Positions 46,216 through 58,563 are shown, counted from the stretch's first letter. The stretch: DNA of 64,000 bases from Mytilus californianus (GCF_021869535.1 NW_026262659.1:7564001-7628000), one strand, 5' to 3'. Numbers and translations: made by a program. The notes: generated from the letters alone by a model not told the origin.

Positions 46216-48422
46216 AGCATGTCAAACTTATTAGACACAATTATTTTGAGCGTCATCATGTCCAGTCCCTTAATTGGGTTGACTTCGCATGAGCTAGCGG
46301 GTAATTTCATTCACCAGACTGTTGTGAAGAAATTCTCTTCAGCATAGGTTACTGACTTTCAGGATTAAGTCAGGACACACAAAGGAAAATATCGAATGAT
46401 CCTGCATGTCATGTTTGGTGATTTAGAGATTGGAAGGAAAAACAACAAGGGTCGAATAGGTAAAAATCTCCAGATACAGATGTTTTTTTTTGCATTTCTT
46501 CGAGTTCCTGTCAATAAAAAACAGCCAGTAATTGTGGTTTCATAGATTACCTTAGCTGTATTTGCGAAAACCTATCAGAATTTTAGGTCCTCAATGCTCT
46601 TCAACTTCGTTCTTTATTTTGGTCTTTTTAACTTTTTTATTGGAGCGTCAATGATAAGTCTTTTGTAAACAAAATGCGCGTCTGACGTACACAATTTTTA
46701 TCCGGGTATCTATGATGAGTTTATTCAAACAGGGACAATAACGAACAATAGATATGGTCGTATATTCCTCCCTGCAATGTCTTAAGATTACTTGCAAGAT
46801 TTACTTTGAACCTGTAAATCTCTCTTGCACCGAACTTTGTCCGTGTCAAGGCGGTGAAGCGTGCTAATATCGGATTCGCAAATAATGACAAAGAGATTGA
46901 CGTGTAGCTAGGATTGTTGTATATAATTTCCCAGTGTAAGCATTTTTTACTGTTTACCCCAATTTGAAGAAGACAAGTGCTTATGTTTGTAGCTTGATGA
47001 TGATATTATGTGGATTTAAGGGTCCGGCAATCCTTAAGTAAATTGCAGACTATCGTACCTATTGTTGCGGGGTTGGTTCTGCTTGTCTCTTAACTTTCTT
47101 TTTTCTCCGACTTCTGTGTTGTTGCTGGTACGGAGTGTCTGGCCGTTCGGCTAGTATGGAAGCTTCTATAGCCTTTTTTGATGTTATTTTAAAGGGCGAC
47201 GTATGCAGTGGTGTGCGTAGTAGTTCAGGGTCGTCGATGTCAACCCCCTCATCAAAATCAATCCTACTATGCTTGCCTCGTTCTGTAGCCGATGTGTAGT
47301 AATAAAGGCGATCGCATACCTTTTTGGGGTTGTACGGGCTGGTGACAATGTCCGTGTTGATGATTACTCCCACTGGTTCACCTTTGTACTAAGTTTGTGT
47401 GAGTTGTTTATAATCTATTGTATCTCTGGCTTCCTTCTGACTGTTGAAGTCTACGCTGGCCTTGATCGTTTGCTTTTGGGCAGTAGCGAGAACAACGGCT
47501 GTTTTGGTGTCCATCCACTGGGTGAAACGCTTAGCATTGCGTCTCCTGGTAGATGGGAGCTTGTTCTTGCTATTTAGGGCCGGCTTAGGTTTTCTGGAGG
47601 ACATGTCCGGTTCCTTGGCCTTGATCCAGGTGAGCTGAACTGAAACTTGGTCAGAACTTGCGTAAAATTTCCATTCGGGCTTTTTTCCATCCAATTTCAT
47701 GGTTGCAAACAAGACTTTTAATTTATCAGAAAGTTCTATAATGAATGTCCACGAAGTGATCGATTCGAAGTATAATTCCCGAATGTTTGTAGCTCTTCAA
47801 AGACAAGTTATATAAGGGTCTTGGCCTATTGTCAAATTACAACATTAGCAAATTTCCATTGTAATCAATAACTTGGCTAGAAAATAATGAGACTACACAT
47901 TTTTACCAGTATATACCCACAAAGAGAATGTTCTTGGCATACAACTAATTTTGTTTTACACTGAACCAACAAAGCAAGTTACACCTATGATTTTTTTTTT
48001 AAACCTCGCTTTGGCCTCAGTTGACAATATTTTTTATTTGGATTATAAATGATCTTTCGACTTTAAGAACATGATAGCTGTGATTCCATTACCACATACT
48101 AATTTTCCGAAATACACATCCTGTGTATGCAAAATGGAATAAACAGCTGCGCCATGAGCGCATGATACGCCCGTCGTCTTGTGTGTGAATTTTTATGCAA
48201 TAATCATAAATAGTTTCTGACATACGGCGCGACATGCGAAAACCCCCCCTTTTTTTTACAAAAAACTCAATATCTCTAAAATAAAATTTTGAATCAAAAC
48301 CAAAAAGTATACAGATCTTTAGATTAATATAACTAAGAAGTGTGTAAAATTTTAAGCAATAATCATAAATCGTTTTTGAAATACGGCGCGACATGTGAAA
48401 ACCCCCCTTTTAAAAAATTAAA
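46216..48422. repeat. Array unit 2
   Basis: Marks shared with unit 4: CATGTCCAGTC, a 9-T run, TTGCAGACT, GCCTCGTTC, GTTTATAATC and AAAATTTCCATT. Joined to unit 1 through CCCCCCTTTTAAAAAATTAA. Confidence 0.95.
47059..47796 (-). CDS. Unknown ORF split by in-frame TAG (unit 2)
   Basis: Same structure as in unit 1, TAG at 47389-47391. Differs by about half a dozen residues (for example KPEWKFY for KPEWTFY, DRLYYY for DLLYYY, DYKQ for DCKQ). Confidence 0.4.
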
Positions 48423-49264
48423 AGCATGTCAAACTTATTAGACACAATTATTTTGAGCGTCATCATGCCCAGTCCCTTAATTGGGTTGACTTCGCATGAG
48501 CTAGCGGGTAATTTCATTCACCAGACTGTTGTGAAGAAATTCTCTTCAGCATAGGTTACTGACTTTCAGGATTAAGTCAGGACACACAAAGGAAAATATC
48601 GAATGATCCTGCATGTCATGTTTGGTGATTTAGAGATTGGAAGGAAAAACAACAAGGGTCGAATAGGTAAAAATCTCCAGATACAGATGTTTTTTTTGCA
48701 TTTCTTCGAGTTCCTGTCAATAAAAAACAGCCAGTAATTGTGGTTTCATAGATTACCTTAGCTGTATTTGCGAAAACCTATCAGAATTTTAGGTCCTCAA
48801 TGCTCTTCAACTTCGTTCTTTATTTTGGTCTTTTTAACTTTTTTATTGGAGCGTCAATGATAAGTCTTTTGTAAACAAAATGCGCGTCTGACGTACACAA
48901 TTTTTATCCGGGTATCTATGATGAGTTTATTCAAACAGGGACAATAACGAACAATAGATATGGTCGTATATTCCTCCCTGCAATGTCTTAAGATTACTTG
49001 CAAGATTTACTTTGAACCTGTAAATCTCTCTTGCACCGAACTTTGTCCGTGTCAAGGCGGTGAAGCGTGCTAAAATCGGATTCGCAAATAATGACAAAGA
49101 GATTGACGTGTAGCTAGGATTGTTGTATATAATTTCCCAGTGTAAGCATTTTTTACTGTTTACCCCAATTTGAAGAAGACAAGTGCTTATGTTTGTAGCT
49201 TGATGATGATATTATGTGGATTTAAGGGTCCGGCAATCCTTAAGTAAATTGCGGACTATCGTAC

Positions 49265-49990
49265 CTATTGTTGCGGGGTTGGTTCTGCTTGTCTCTTAAC
49301 TTTCTTTTTTCTCCGACTTCTGTGTTGTTGCTGGTACGGAGTGTCTGGCCGTTCGGCTAGTATGGAAGCTTCTATAGCCATTTTAAAGGGCGACGTATGC
49401 AGTGGTGTGCGTAGTAGTTCAGGGTCGTCGATGTCAACCCCCTCATCAAAATCAATCCTACTATGCTTGCCTCTTTCTGTAGCCGATGTGTAGTAATAAA
49501 GGCGATCGCATACCTTTTTGGGGTTGTACGGGCTGGTGATAATGTCCGTGTTGATGATTACTCCCACTGGTTCACCTTTGTACTAAGTTTGTGTGAGTTG
49601 TTTACAATCTATTGTATCTCTGGCTTCCTTCTGACTGTTGAAGTCTACGCTGGCCTTGATCGTTTGCTTTTGGGCAGTAGCGAGAACAACGGCTGTTTTG
49701 GTGTCCATCCACTGGGTGAAACGCTTAGCATTGCGTCTCCTGGTAGATGGGAGCTTGTTCTTGCTATTTAGGGCCGGCTTAGGTTTTCTGGAGGACATGT
49801 CCGGTTCCTTGGCCTTGATCCAGGTGAGCTGAACTGAAACTTGGTCAGAACTTGCGTAAAATGTCCATTCGGGCTTTTTTCCATCCAATTTCATGGTTGC
49901 AAGCAAGACTTTTAATTTATCAGAAAGTTCTATAATGAATGTCCACGAAGTGATCGATTCGAAGTATAATTCCCGAATGTTTGTAGCTCT
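49265..49990 (-). CDS. Unknown ORF split by in-frame TAG (unit 3)
   Basis: As in unit 1 with the TAG at 49583-49585. Part B lacks four residues (within SPFKITSKKAIE) through the 12-base deletion also seen in unit 5. Confidence 0.4.
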
Positions 49991-50464
49991 TCAAAGACAA
50001 GTTATATAAGGGTCTTGGCCTATTGTCAAATTACAACATTAGCAAATTTCCATTGTAATCAATAACTTGGCTAGAAAATAATGAGACTACACATTTTTAC
50101 CAGTATATACCCACAAAGAGAATGTTCTTGGCATACAACTAATTTTGTTTTACACTGAACCAACAAAGCAAGTTACACCTATGATTTTTTTTTTAAACCT
50201 CGCTTTGGCCTCAGTTGACAATATTTTTTATTTGGATTATAAATGATCTTTCGACTTTAAGAACATGATAGCTGTGAGTCCATTACCACATACTAATTTT
50301 CCGAAATACACATCCTGTGTATGCAAAATGGAATAAACAGCTGCGCCATGAGCGCATGATACGCCCGTCGTCTTGTGTGTGAATTTTTATGCAATAATCA
50401 TAAATAGTTTCTGACATACGGCGCGACATGCGAAAACCCCCCCTTTTTTTTTACAAAAAACTCA

Positions 50465-51309
50465 CGTTCAGGTATTTCACATCCAATTTTTTATGGAAAT
50501 ATTCTTTATAAAGCACAAAAATGTCAGTATTCACCTCTGAAACTAACAAAACCTTTAAATAGACTTATTAAGAAGGGATATAGTTACGATACTGTTGTCA
50601 GGTCATTAAAGATTGCATATTTTGGCGTTGATATTGATTCACTTATAGGGTCTTTGCATCGGCACTAAACACATTTATTTAAAAACCAGTTGTTGGCATG
50701 ACACGGGTTATGTTCTTCTCATATATGTTATGATGGTATGATACTAAACCCCTAACGGGAAGGATTGTGCCTGATATTCATATGATGAAGACATAATCTT
50801 TCAATCAGTTTAATTGAAGTCTGGAGCTGGCATGTCAGTTAACTGCTAGTAGTCTGTTGTTATTTATGTATTATTGTCATTTTGTTTATTTTCTTTGGTT
50901 ACATCTTCTGACATCAGACTCGGACTTCTCTTGAACTGAATTTTAATGTGCGTATTGTTATGCGTTTACTTTTCTACATTGGCTAGAGGTATAGGGGGAG
51001 GGTTGAGATCTCATAAACATGTTTAACCCCGCCGCATTTTTGCGCCTGTCCCAAGTCAGGAGCCTCTAGCCTTTGTTAGTCTTGTATTATTTTTAATTTT
51101 AGTTTCTTGTGTACAATTTGGAGTTTAGTATGGCGTTCATTATCACTGGACTAGTATATATATTTGTTTAGGGGCCAGCTGAAGGACGCCTCCGGGTGCG
51201 GGAGTTTCTCGCTGCGTTGAAGACCTGTTGGTGGCCTTCTGCTGTTGTCTGTTCTGTGGTCGGGTTGTTGTCTCTTTGACACATTCCCCATTTCCATTCT
51301 CAATTTTAT
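50465..51309 (+). mobile_element. Retroelement 3'-tail insertion in unit 3
   Basis: Interrupts AAAAACTCAATATCTC of the unit: left side ends AAAAACTCA and right side resumes CAATATCTC. Inside are degenerate C-terminal codons of a reverse transcriptase, ACATCAGACTCGGACTT, CCCGCCGCATTTTTGCGCCT, TATATATTTGTTTAGGGGCC and GAAGACCTGTTGGTGGCCTT; it ends CATTTCCATTCTCAATTTTAT. Related to 28.59-29.23 kb in opposite orientation. A 5'-truncated LINE-type insertion fits. Confidence 0.8.
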
Positions 51310-51464
51310 CAATATCTCTAAAATAAAATTTTGAATCAAAACCAAAAAGTATACAGATCTTTAGATTAATATAACTAAGAAGTGTGTAAAATTTTAAGCA
51401 ATAATCATAAATCGTTTTTGAGATACGGCGCGACATGTGAAAACCCCCCTTTTAAAAAATTAAA

Positions 51465-53671
51465 AGCATGTCAAACTTATTAGACACAATTATTTTGAGC
51501 GTCATCATGTCCAGTCCCTTAATTGGGTTGACTTCGCATGAGCTAGCGGGTAATTTCATTCACCAGACTGTTGTGAAGAAATTCTCTTCAGCATAGGTTA
51601 CTGACTTTCAGGATTAAGTCAGGACACACAAAGGAAAATATCGAATGATCCTGCATGTCATGTTTGGTGATTTAGAGATTGGAAGGAAAAACAACAAGGG
51701 TCGAATAGGTAAAAATCTCCAGATACAGATGTTTTTTTTTGCATTTCTTCGAGTTCCTGTCAATAAAAAACAGCCAGTAATTGTGGTTTCATAGATTACC
51801 TTAGCTGTATTTGCGAAAACCTATCAGAATTTTAGGTCCTCAATGCTCTTCAACTTCGTTCTTTATTTTGGTCTTTTTAACTTTTTTATTGGAGCGTCAA
51901 TGATAAGTCTTTTGTAAACAAAATGCGCGTCTGACGTACACAATTTTTATCCGGGTATCTATGATGAGTTTATTCAAACAGGGACAATAACGAACAATAG
52001 ATATGGTCGTATATTCCTCCCTGCAATGTCTTAAGATTACTTGCAAGATTTACTTTGAACCTGTAAATCTCTCTTGCACCGAACTTTGTCCGTGTCAAGG
52101 CGGTGAAGCGTGCTAATATCGGATTCGCAAATAATGACAAAGAGATTGACGTGTAGCTAGGATTGTTGTATATAATTTCCCAGTGTAAGCATTTTTTACT
52201 GTTTACCCCAATTTGAAGAAGACAAGTGCTTATGTTTGTAGCTTGATGATGATATTATGTGGATTTAAGGGTCCGGCAATCCTTAAGTAAATTGCAGACT
52301 ATCGTACCTATTGTTGCGGGGTTGGTTCTACTTGTCTCTTAACTTTCTTTTTTCTCCGACTTCTGTGTTGTTGCTGGTACGGAGTGTCTGGCCGTTCGGC
52401 TAGTATGGAAGCTTCTATAGCCTTTTTTGATGTTATTTTAAAGGGCGACGTATGCAGTGGTGTGCGTAGTAGTTCAGGGTCGTCGATGTCAACCCCCTCA
52501 TCAAAATCAATCCTACTATGCTTGCCTCGTTCTGTAGCCGATGTGTAGTAATAAAGGCGATCGCATACCTTTTTGGGGTTGTACGGGCTGGTGACAATGT
52601 CCGTGTTGATGATTACTCCTACTGGTTCACCTTTGTACTAAGTTTGTGTGAGTTGTTTATAATCTATTGTATCTCTGGCTTCCTTCTGACTGTTGAAGTC
52701 TACGCTGGCCTTGATCGTTTGCTTTTGGGCAGTAGCGAGAACAACGGCTGTTTTGGTGTCCATCCACTGGGTGAAACGCTTAGCATTGCGTCTCCTGGTA
52801 GATGGGAGCTTGTTCTTGCTATTTAGGGCCGGCTTAGGTTTTCTGGAGGACATGTCCGGTTCCTTGGCCTTGATCCAGGTGAGCTGAACTGAAACTTGGT
52901 CAGAACTTGCGTAAAATTTCCATTCGGGCTTTTTTCCATCCAATTTCATGGTTGCAAGCAAGACTTTTAATTTATCAGAAAGTTCTATAATGAATGTCCA
53001 CGAAGTGATCGATTCGAAGTATAATTCCCGAATGTTTGTAGCTCTTCAAAGACAAGTTATATAAGGGTCTTGGCCTATTGTCAAATTACAACATTAGCAA
53101 ATTTCCATTGTAATCAATAACTTGGCTAGAAAATAATGAGACTACACATTTTTACCAGTATATACCCACAAAGAGAATGTTCTTGGCATACAACTAATTT
53201 TGTTTTACACTGAACCAACAAAGCAAGTTACACCTATGATTTTTTTTTAAACCTCGCTTTGGCCTCAGTTGACAATATTTTTTATTTGGATTATAAATGA
53301 TCTTTCGACTTTAAGAACATGATAGCTGTGATTCCATTACCACATACTAATTTTCCGAAATACACATCCTGTGTATGCAAAATGGAATAAACAGCTGCGC
53401 CATGAGCGCATGATACGCCCGTCGTCTTGTGTGTGAATTTTTATGCAATAATCATAAATAGTTTCTGACATACGGCGCGACATGCGAAAACCCCCCCTTT
53501 TTTTTTACAAAAAACTCAATATCTCTAAAATAAAATTTTGAATCAAAACCAAAAAGTATACAGATCTTTAGATTAATATAAATAAGAAGTGTGTAAAATT
53601 TTAAGCAATAATCATAAATCGTTTTTGAGATACGGCGCGACATGTGAAAACCCCCCTTTTAAAAAATTAAA
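51465..53671. repeat. Array unit 4
   Basis: Closest to unit 2 by all diagnostic marks. Private changes include GGTTCTACTTG and CTCCTACTGG. Confidence 0.95.
52308..53045 (-). CDS. Unknown ORF split by in-frame TAG (unit 4)
   Basis: As in unit 2, TAG at 52638-52640. Part B has a silent GTG to GTA change at the Val before GVIIN, so it offers no start there. Confidence 0.4.
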
Positions 53672-55866
53672 AGCATGTCAAACTTATTAGACACAATTAT
53701 TTTGAGCGTCATCATGCCCAGTCCCTTAATTGGGTTGACTTCGCATGAGCTAGCGGGTAATTTCATTCACCAGACTGTTGTGAAGAAATTCTCTTCAGCA
53801 TAGGTTACTGACTTTCAGGATTAAGTCAGGACACACAAAGGAAAATATCGAATGATCCTGCATGTCATGTTTGGTGATTTAGAGATTGGAAGGAAAAACA
53901 ACAAGGGTCGAATAGGTAAAAATCTCCAGATACAGATGTTTTTTTTGCATTTCTTCGAGTTCCTGTCAATAAAAAACAGCCAGTAATTGTGGTTTCATAG
54001 ATTACCTTAGCTGTATTTGCGAAAACCTATCAGAATTTTAGGTCCTCAATGCTCTTCAACTTCGTTCTTTATTTTGGTCTTTTTAACTTTTTTATTGGAG
54101 CGTCAATGATAAGTCTTTTGTAAACAAAATGCGCGTCTGACGTACACAATTTTTATCCGGGTATCTATGATGAGTTTATTCAAACAGGGACAATAACGAA
54201 CAATAGATATGGTCGTATATTCCTCCCTGCAATGTCTTAAGATTACTTGCAAGATTTACTTTGAACCTGTAAATCTCTCTTGCACCGAACTTTGTCCGTG
54301 TCAAGGCGGTGAAGCGTGCTAAAATCGGATTCGCAAATAATGACAAAGAGATTGACGTGTAGCTAGGATTGTTGTATATAATTTCCCAGTGTAAGCATTT
54401 TTTACTGTTTACCCCAATTTGAAGAAGACAAGTGCTTATGTTTGTAGCTTGATGATGATATTATGTGGATTTAAGGGTCCGGCAATCCTTAAGTAAATTG
54501 CGGACTATCGTACCTATTGTTGCGGGGTTGGTTCTGCTTGTCTCTTAACTTTCTTTTTTCTCCGACTTCTGTGTTGTTGCTGGTACGGAGTGTCTGGCCG
54601 TTCGGCTAGTATGGAAGCTTCTATAGCCATTTTAAAGGGCGACGTATGCAGTGGTGTGCGTAGTAGTTCAGGGTCGTCGATGTCAACCCCCTCATCAAAA
54701 TCAATCCTACTATGCTTGCCTCTTTCTGTAGCCGATGTGTAGTAATAAAGGCGATCGCATACCTTTTTGGGGTTGTACGGGCTGGTGACAATGTCCGTGT
54801 TGATGATTACTCCCACTGGTTCACCTTTGTACTAAGTTTGTGTGAGTTGTTTACAATCTATTGTATCTCTGGCTTCCTTCTGACTGTTGAAGTCTACGCT
54901 GGCCTTGATCGTTTGCTTTTGGGCAGTAGCGAGAACAACGGCTGTTTTGGTGTCCATCCACTGGGTGAAACGCTTAGCATTGCGTCTCCTGGTAGATGGG
55001 AGCTTGTTCTTGCTTTTTAGGGCCGGCTTAGGTTTTCTGGAGGACATGTCCGGTTCCTTGGCCTTGATCCAGGTGAGCTGAACTGAAACTTGGTCAGAAC
55101 TTGCGTAAAATTTCCATTCGGGCTTTTTTTCATCCAATTTCATGGTTGCAAGCAAGACTTTTAATTTATCAGAAAGTTCTATAATGAATGTCCACGAAGT
55201 GATCGATTCGAAGTATAATTCCCGAATGTTTGTAGCTCTTCAAAGACAAGTTATATAAGGGTCTTGGCCTATTGTCAAATTACAACATAAGCAAATTTCC
55301 ATTGTAATCAATAACTTGGCTAGAAAATAATGAGACTACACATTTTTACCAGTATATACCCACAAAGAGAATGTTCTTGGCATACAACTAATTTTGTTTT
55401 ACACTGAACCAACAAAGCAAGTTACACCTATGATTTTTTTTTAAACCTCGCTTTGGCCTCAGTTGACAATATTTTTTATTTGGATTATAAATGATCTTTC
55501 GACTTTAAGAACATGATAGCTGTGATTCCATTACCACATACTAATTTTCCGAAATACACATCCTGTGTATGCAAAATAGAATAAACAGCTGCGCCATGAG
55601 CGCATGATACGCCCGTCGTCTTGTGTGTGAATTTTTATGCAATAATCATAAATAGTTTCTGACATACGGCGCGACATGCGAAAACCCCCCCCCCCCCCTT
55701 TTTTTTTACAAAAAACTCAATATCTCTAAAATAAAATTTTGAATCAAAACCAAAAAGTATACAGATCTTTAGATTAATATAACTAAGAAGTGTGTAAAAT
55801 TTTAAGCAATAATCATAAATCGTTTTTGAGATACGGCGCGACATGTGAAAACCCCCCTTTTAAAAA
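53672..55866. repeat. Array unit 5
   Basis: Closest to unit 3 (shared 12-base deletion, GCTAAAATCGG) but without its insertion. Its right end runs on into the complete TIR element at 55608-56420. Confidence 0.95.
54514..55239 (-). CDS. Unknown ORF split by in-frame TAG (unit 5)
   Basis: As in unit 3, TAG at 54832-54834. Private changes KLDEKKPEW and PALKSKNK in part A. Confidence 0.4.
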
Positions 55867-56420
55867 AAAAATCAATATCTCTAAAATAAAATTTTGAATC
55901 AAAACAAAAAAGTATACATATCTTTAGATTAATATAACTAAGAAGTGTGTAAAATTTTAAGCAATAATCATAAATCGTTTTTGAGATACGGCGCGACATG
56001 TGAAAAACCCCTCCCCCTTTTTTTTTACAAAATACCCAATAACTCAAAAACAAGATTTTGAATCATCACCAAAAAGTATACAGATCTTAAGATTAATATA
56101 ACTAAGAAAGGTGTAAAGTTTTAAGCAATAATCATAAATTGTTTTTGAAATACGGCGCGACATGTGAAAAAAAAACACACACCTGTTTTAGTTACTAAGT
56201 CCCGTAACTCAAAAAGTTTTAATCTTATTTTCACCAAAAAGTATACAGATCGTTTGACCATCATAAGAAACAACTATGGTAACTTTCATGAAATTTGGAT
56301 AAGTCGTTCTCAAGTTACGGTGCGACATGTTTACGCCGGACAGACAGACGGACAAACGGACAGACGGACAGACGACATTTGTATACCATAATACGTCCCG
56401 TCAAAATTTTGACGGGCGTA
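55608..56420. mobile_element. TIR element with internal ~160-bp repeats; complete copy at array end
   Basis: Left tip TACGCCCGTC, right tip GACGGGCGTA, perfectly inverted. The interior has about four direct repeats of 154-167 bp, each with AAAAAGTATACAGATCTTTA, AAGCAATAATCATAAATC and TACGGCGCGACATG. Near the right tip are ACAGACGGACAAACGGACAG tetranucleotide-type repeats and a palindrome CCCGTCAAAATTTTGACGGG. Units 1-4 hold only the left about 250 bp, cut in CCCCCCTTTTAAAAAA. Confidence 0.85.
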
Positions 56421-56765
56421 TAAAAACACGGTTTCAGCGTTGAATTTGTTTTTTTTTAAATGAAGAAAAATAACTTAAACATATCGAGAAACTGCTGTTT
56501 TACAATTTAGAAAATAACTCTGATATATGTTGCGGTGAAATATTATAAGCAATGATAAAGTTAATGGATGTGAAAAGGTCAAGGCCAAATCTACATTTTC
56601 TTAGTAATAAATGGAAGAAAATCAGAAGTTTTATCATTGACGCCATTTTGTAATGGCAGCTGTTCATACAAATAACTAAACTTGTCGTTTTGACATCCTT
56701 TGCATTATATGCTTGTTATTAAATCGATTTTGTAGCATTCTACTGATTATATCTCAGAAAATTCC
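56421..56765. other. Spacer before integrase relic
   Basis: AT-rich, no gene or repeat recognised. It should contain the right junction of the material that separates the two parts of the Gypsy relic. Confidence 0.4.
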
Positions 56766-58563
56766 TTAATTCATCAAGACGGCATTTTAATGAGGAAGTG
56801 GAGGCCCTCTGATGTTATCCCAGAGGAGGAATGGAGAGTGGTATACCAAGTGGTGGTGCCTAAATCTATAGGCAAGAAATTATTGGTCCTGCCCATGACA
56901 CCCCCATGGTTGTACACTTAGGTATAAGGAAGAGTTGCCTGAAGATCTTGCAGCATTTCTACTGGCCGAGACTTAAAAATGATGTCGCAGAATACTGCAA
57001 ATCATGCCATATATGCCAGGTTGTGGTATAGAACCACTAATTCAGGCCCGGTCGGAAAGAACATACAAGAAAGTAGTACATATTTTAAACAAAATAGTTC
57101 CTACGCATAGCTGTATCTTTGTCAATAGTGGGAATATTTGGGTAGTTTTAGTATCAAATGAAAGCTTGGGGACTTGGGATCACTGTAGAACCCTTGTTGA
57201 AAGTTTTATTTGAATAATAAAGAAGTATATGGAATTTTAATAGGAGGGCTCATTTGGCCTGTTGTTCAGATCAGAAGTTCCTGTTTTTGTACTATCAAAC
57301 TTCAGGGAACCAGTACACTCTAATATGCAATTAAAGGTATGTTGATTTTTTCAGCACAAGTCAGCATAAGGTACAGTTTTGACATGAAATAACTGCCACT
57401 TTATTTGAACTTAAGACAAAGTAGCCATTTATGCTTGAAATTGCAGAATTTAACATAGAAAGCAATGGGGCTATGAATTAGTGGTTTTATACCTATTATG
57501 GTAAGCCTAACCAGAAAATACCACCAGCACCACTTCTGCCAATCCCAGCCTTTGAAGAACCTTTCAGTCGAGTTCTAATTGATTGCGTTGGACATTTACC
57601 AAAGACCAAGACTGGAAACGCGTATTTATTGACGATCATGTGTACATCCACTAGCTTTCCCGAGGCTATTCCGTTAAGGAATATCAAGACACCAACTATT
57701 GTCAAAGCTCTTATCAAATTTTTCACGTTAGTAGGACTTCCTAAGTCTATACAGTCCGACCAGGGTTCAAATTTCATGTCAGGTTTATTTCAGCAAGTCG
57801 TTAACCAGTTAGGGATTGCTCAGTATAGGTCAAGCGCTTATCATCCAGAATCTCAAGGTGCCTTAGAACGTTTTCATCAAACATTGAAGAACATGATTAG
57901 AAATTTTTGTCTTCAATTTGACAGAGACTGGGATGATGGTGTTCACTTTCTACTTTTTGCGGTCCGAGAGGCTGTTCAAGAATCCCTTGGTTTTAGCCCC
58001 TTTGAGTTGTGTTTGGTCATACTGTAAGGGGACCTTTAAAATTGGTTAAGGAAAAATGGCTTACTGAACACACAGACTTGAATCTTCTAGACTATGTATC
58101 TAGATTTAAAGAAAAGTTGTATACTGCTTGTCAAATTGCTCAGAAAAATTTAAAAACTGTTCAGAATAAGATAAAAATATGGTATGATATAGATGCCAGG
58201 GACAGTGTTTTTGAGCCTGGTGATAAGATGCTTGTATTTTTGCAAGTCCCTGGACATCCTTTACAGGCTAAATATTGTGGTCCTTATACCATAGAGAGTA
58301 AAATTAATGATTTGAATTATATTGTTAAAACACCAGGTCGGCGTAAACAAAATAGAGTGTGTCACAATAATATGTTAAAACCGTATTTTGAGCGTACTAA
58401 TGAATTCGAAGGTGAGAGCAAACCAGTTGCCACTTTAGCCATGGTTAAATTGGAGAACAGTCATGACAAACCATATATAACTGAACCACCTTTTGATTCT
58501 AATACTATGGAACAAACAATTAGATTGAAAAATTCAGAAATTTTGTCAAATTTAGACTCATAA
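56766..58563 (+). pseudogene. Gypsy integrase relic (HHCC, DDE core, GPY/F-like tail)
   Basis: Linker text ILMRKWRPSDVIPEEEWRVV leads into the zinc-binding domain after a frameshift: AHDTPMVVHLGIRKSCLKIL, HFYWPRLKNDVAEYCKSCHI. A 465-bp insertion (57027-57491) interrupts. The core follows: KPNQKIPPAPLLPIPAFEEP, LIDCVGHLPKTKTGN (first Asp), SIQSDQGSNFMSGLF (second Asp), SSAYHPESQGALERFHQTLK (Glu). A one-base shift near 58015 leads to FGHTVRGPLKLVKEKWL and a C-terminal module with DKMLVFLQVPGHPLQAKYCG and HNNMLKPYFER. Ends at TAA 58561-58563. The DDE triad is intact but the frame is broken at least three times. Confidence 0.85.
57027..57491. mobile_element. 465-bp TIR insertion inside integrase
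   Basis: TATAGAACCACTAATTCA at 57027-57044 is inverted at 57474-57491 (TGAATTAGTGGTTTTATA) with one mismatch. Integrase codons end at CAGGTTGTGG on the left and resume at GGTAAGCCTAACC on the right. No coding content. A target duplication is not clear. Confidence 0.75.

Larger units (their letters stand above)
48423..51464. repeat. Array unit 3, carrying an insertion
   Basis: Marks shared with unit 5: CATGCCCAGTC, GCTAAAATCGG, a 12-base in-frame deletion in part B (ATAGCCATTTTAAAGG) and GCCTCTTTC. Holds a retroelement tail at 50465-51309 that no other unit has. Confidence 0.95.
44009..55866. repeat. Tandem array of five ~2.2-kb units
   Basis: AGCATGTCAAACTTATTAGA starts units at 44009, 46216, 48423, 51465 and 53672; spacings are 2207, 2207, 3042 and 2207. 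The long third interval is due to an about 845-bp insertion. Units appear about 98-99% identical by eye. Diagnostic differences pair unit 2 with 4 and unit 3 with 5. Each unit ends in a truncated TACGCCCGTC element; only the last continues into the full element. No rRNA or histone gene is present. Lies between the protease and integrase parts of a Gypsy relic. Confidence 0.97.
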
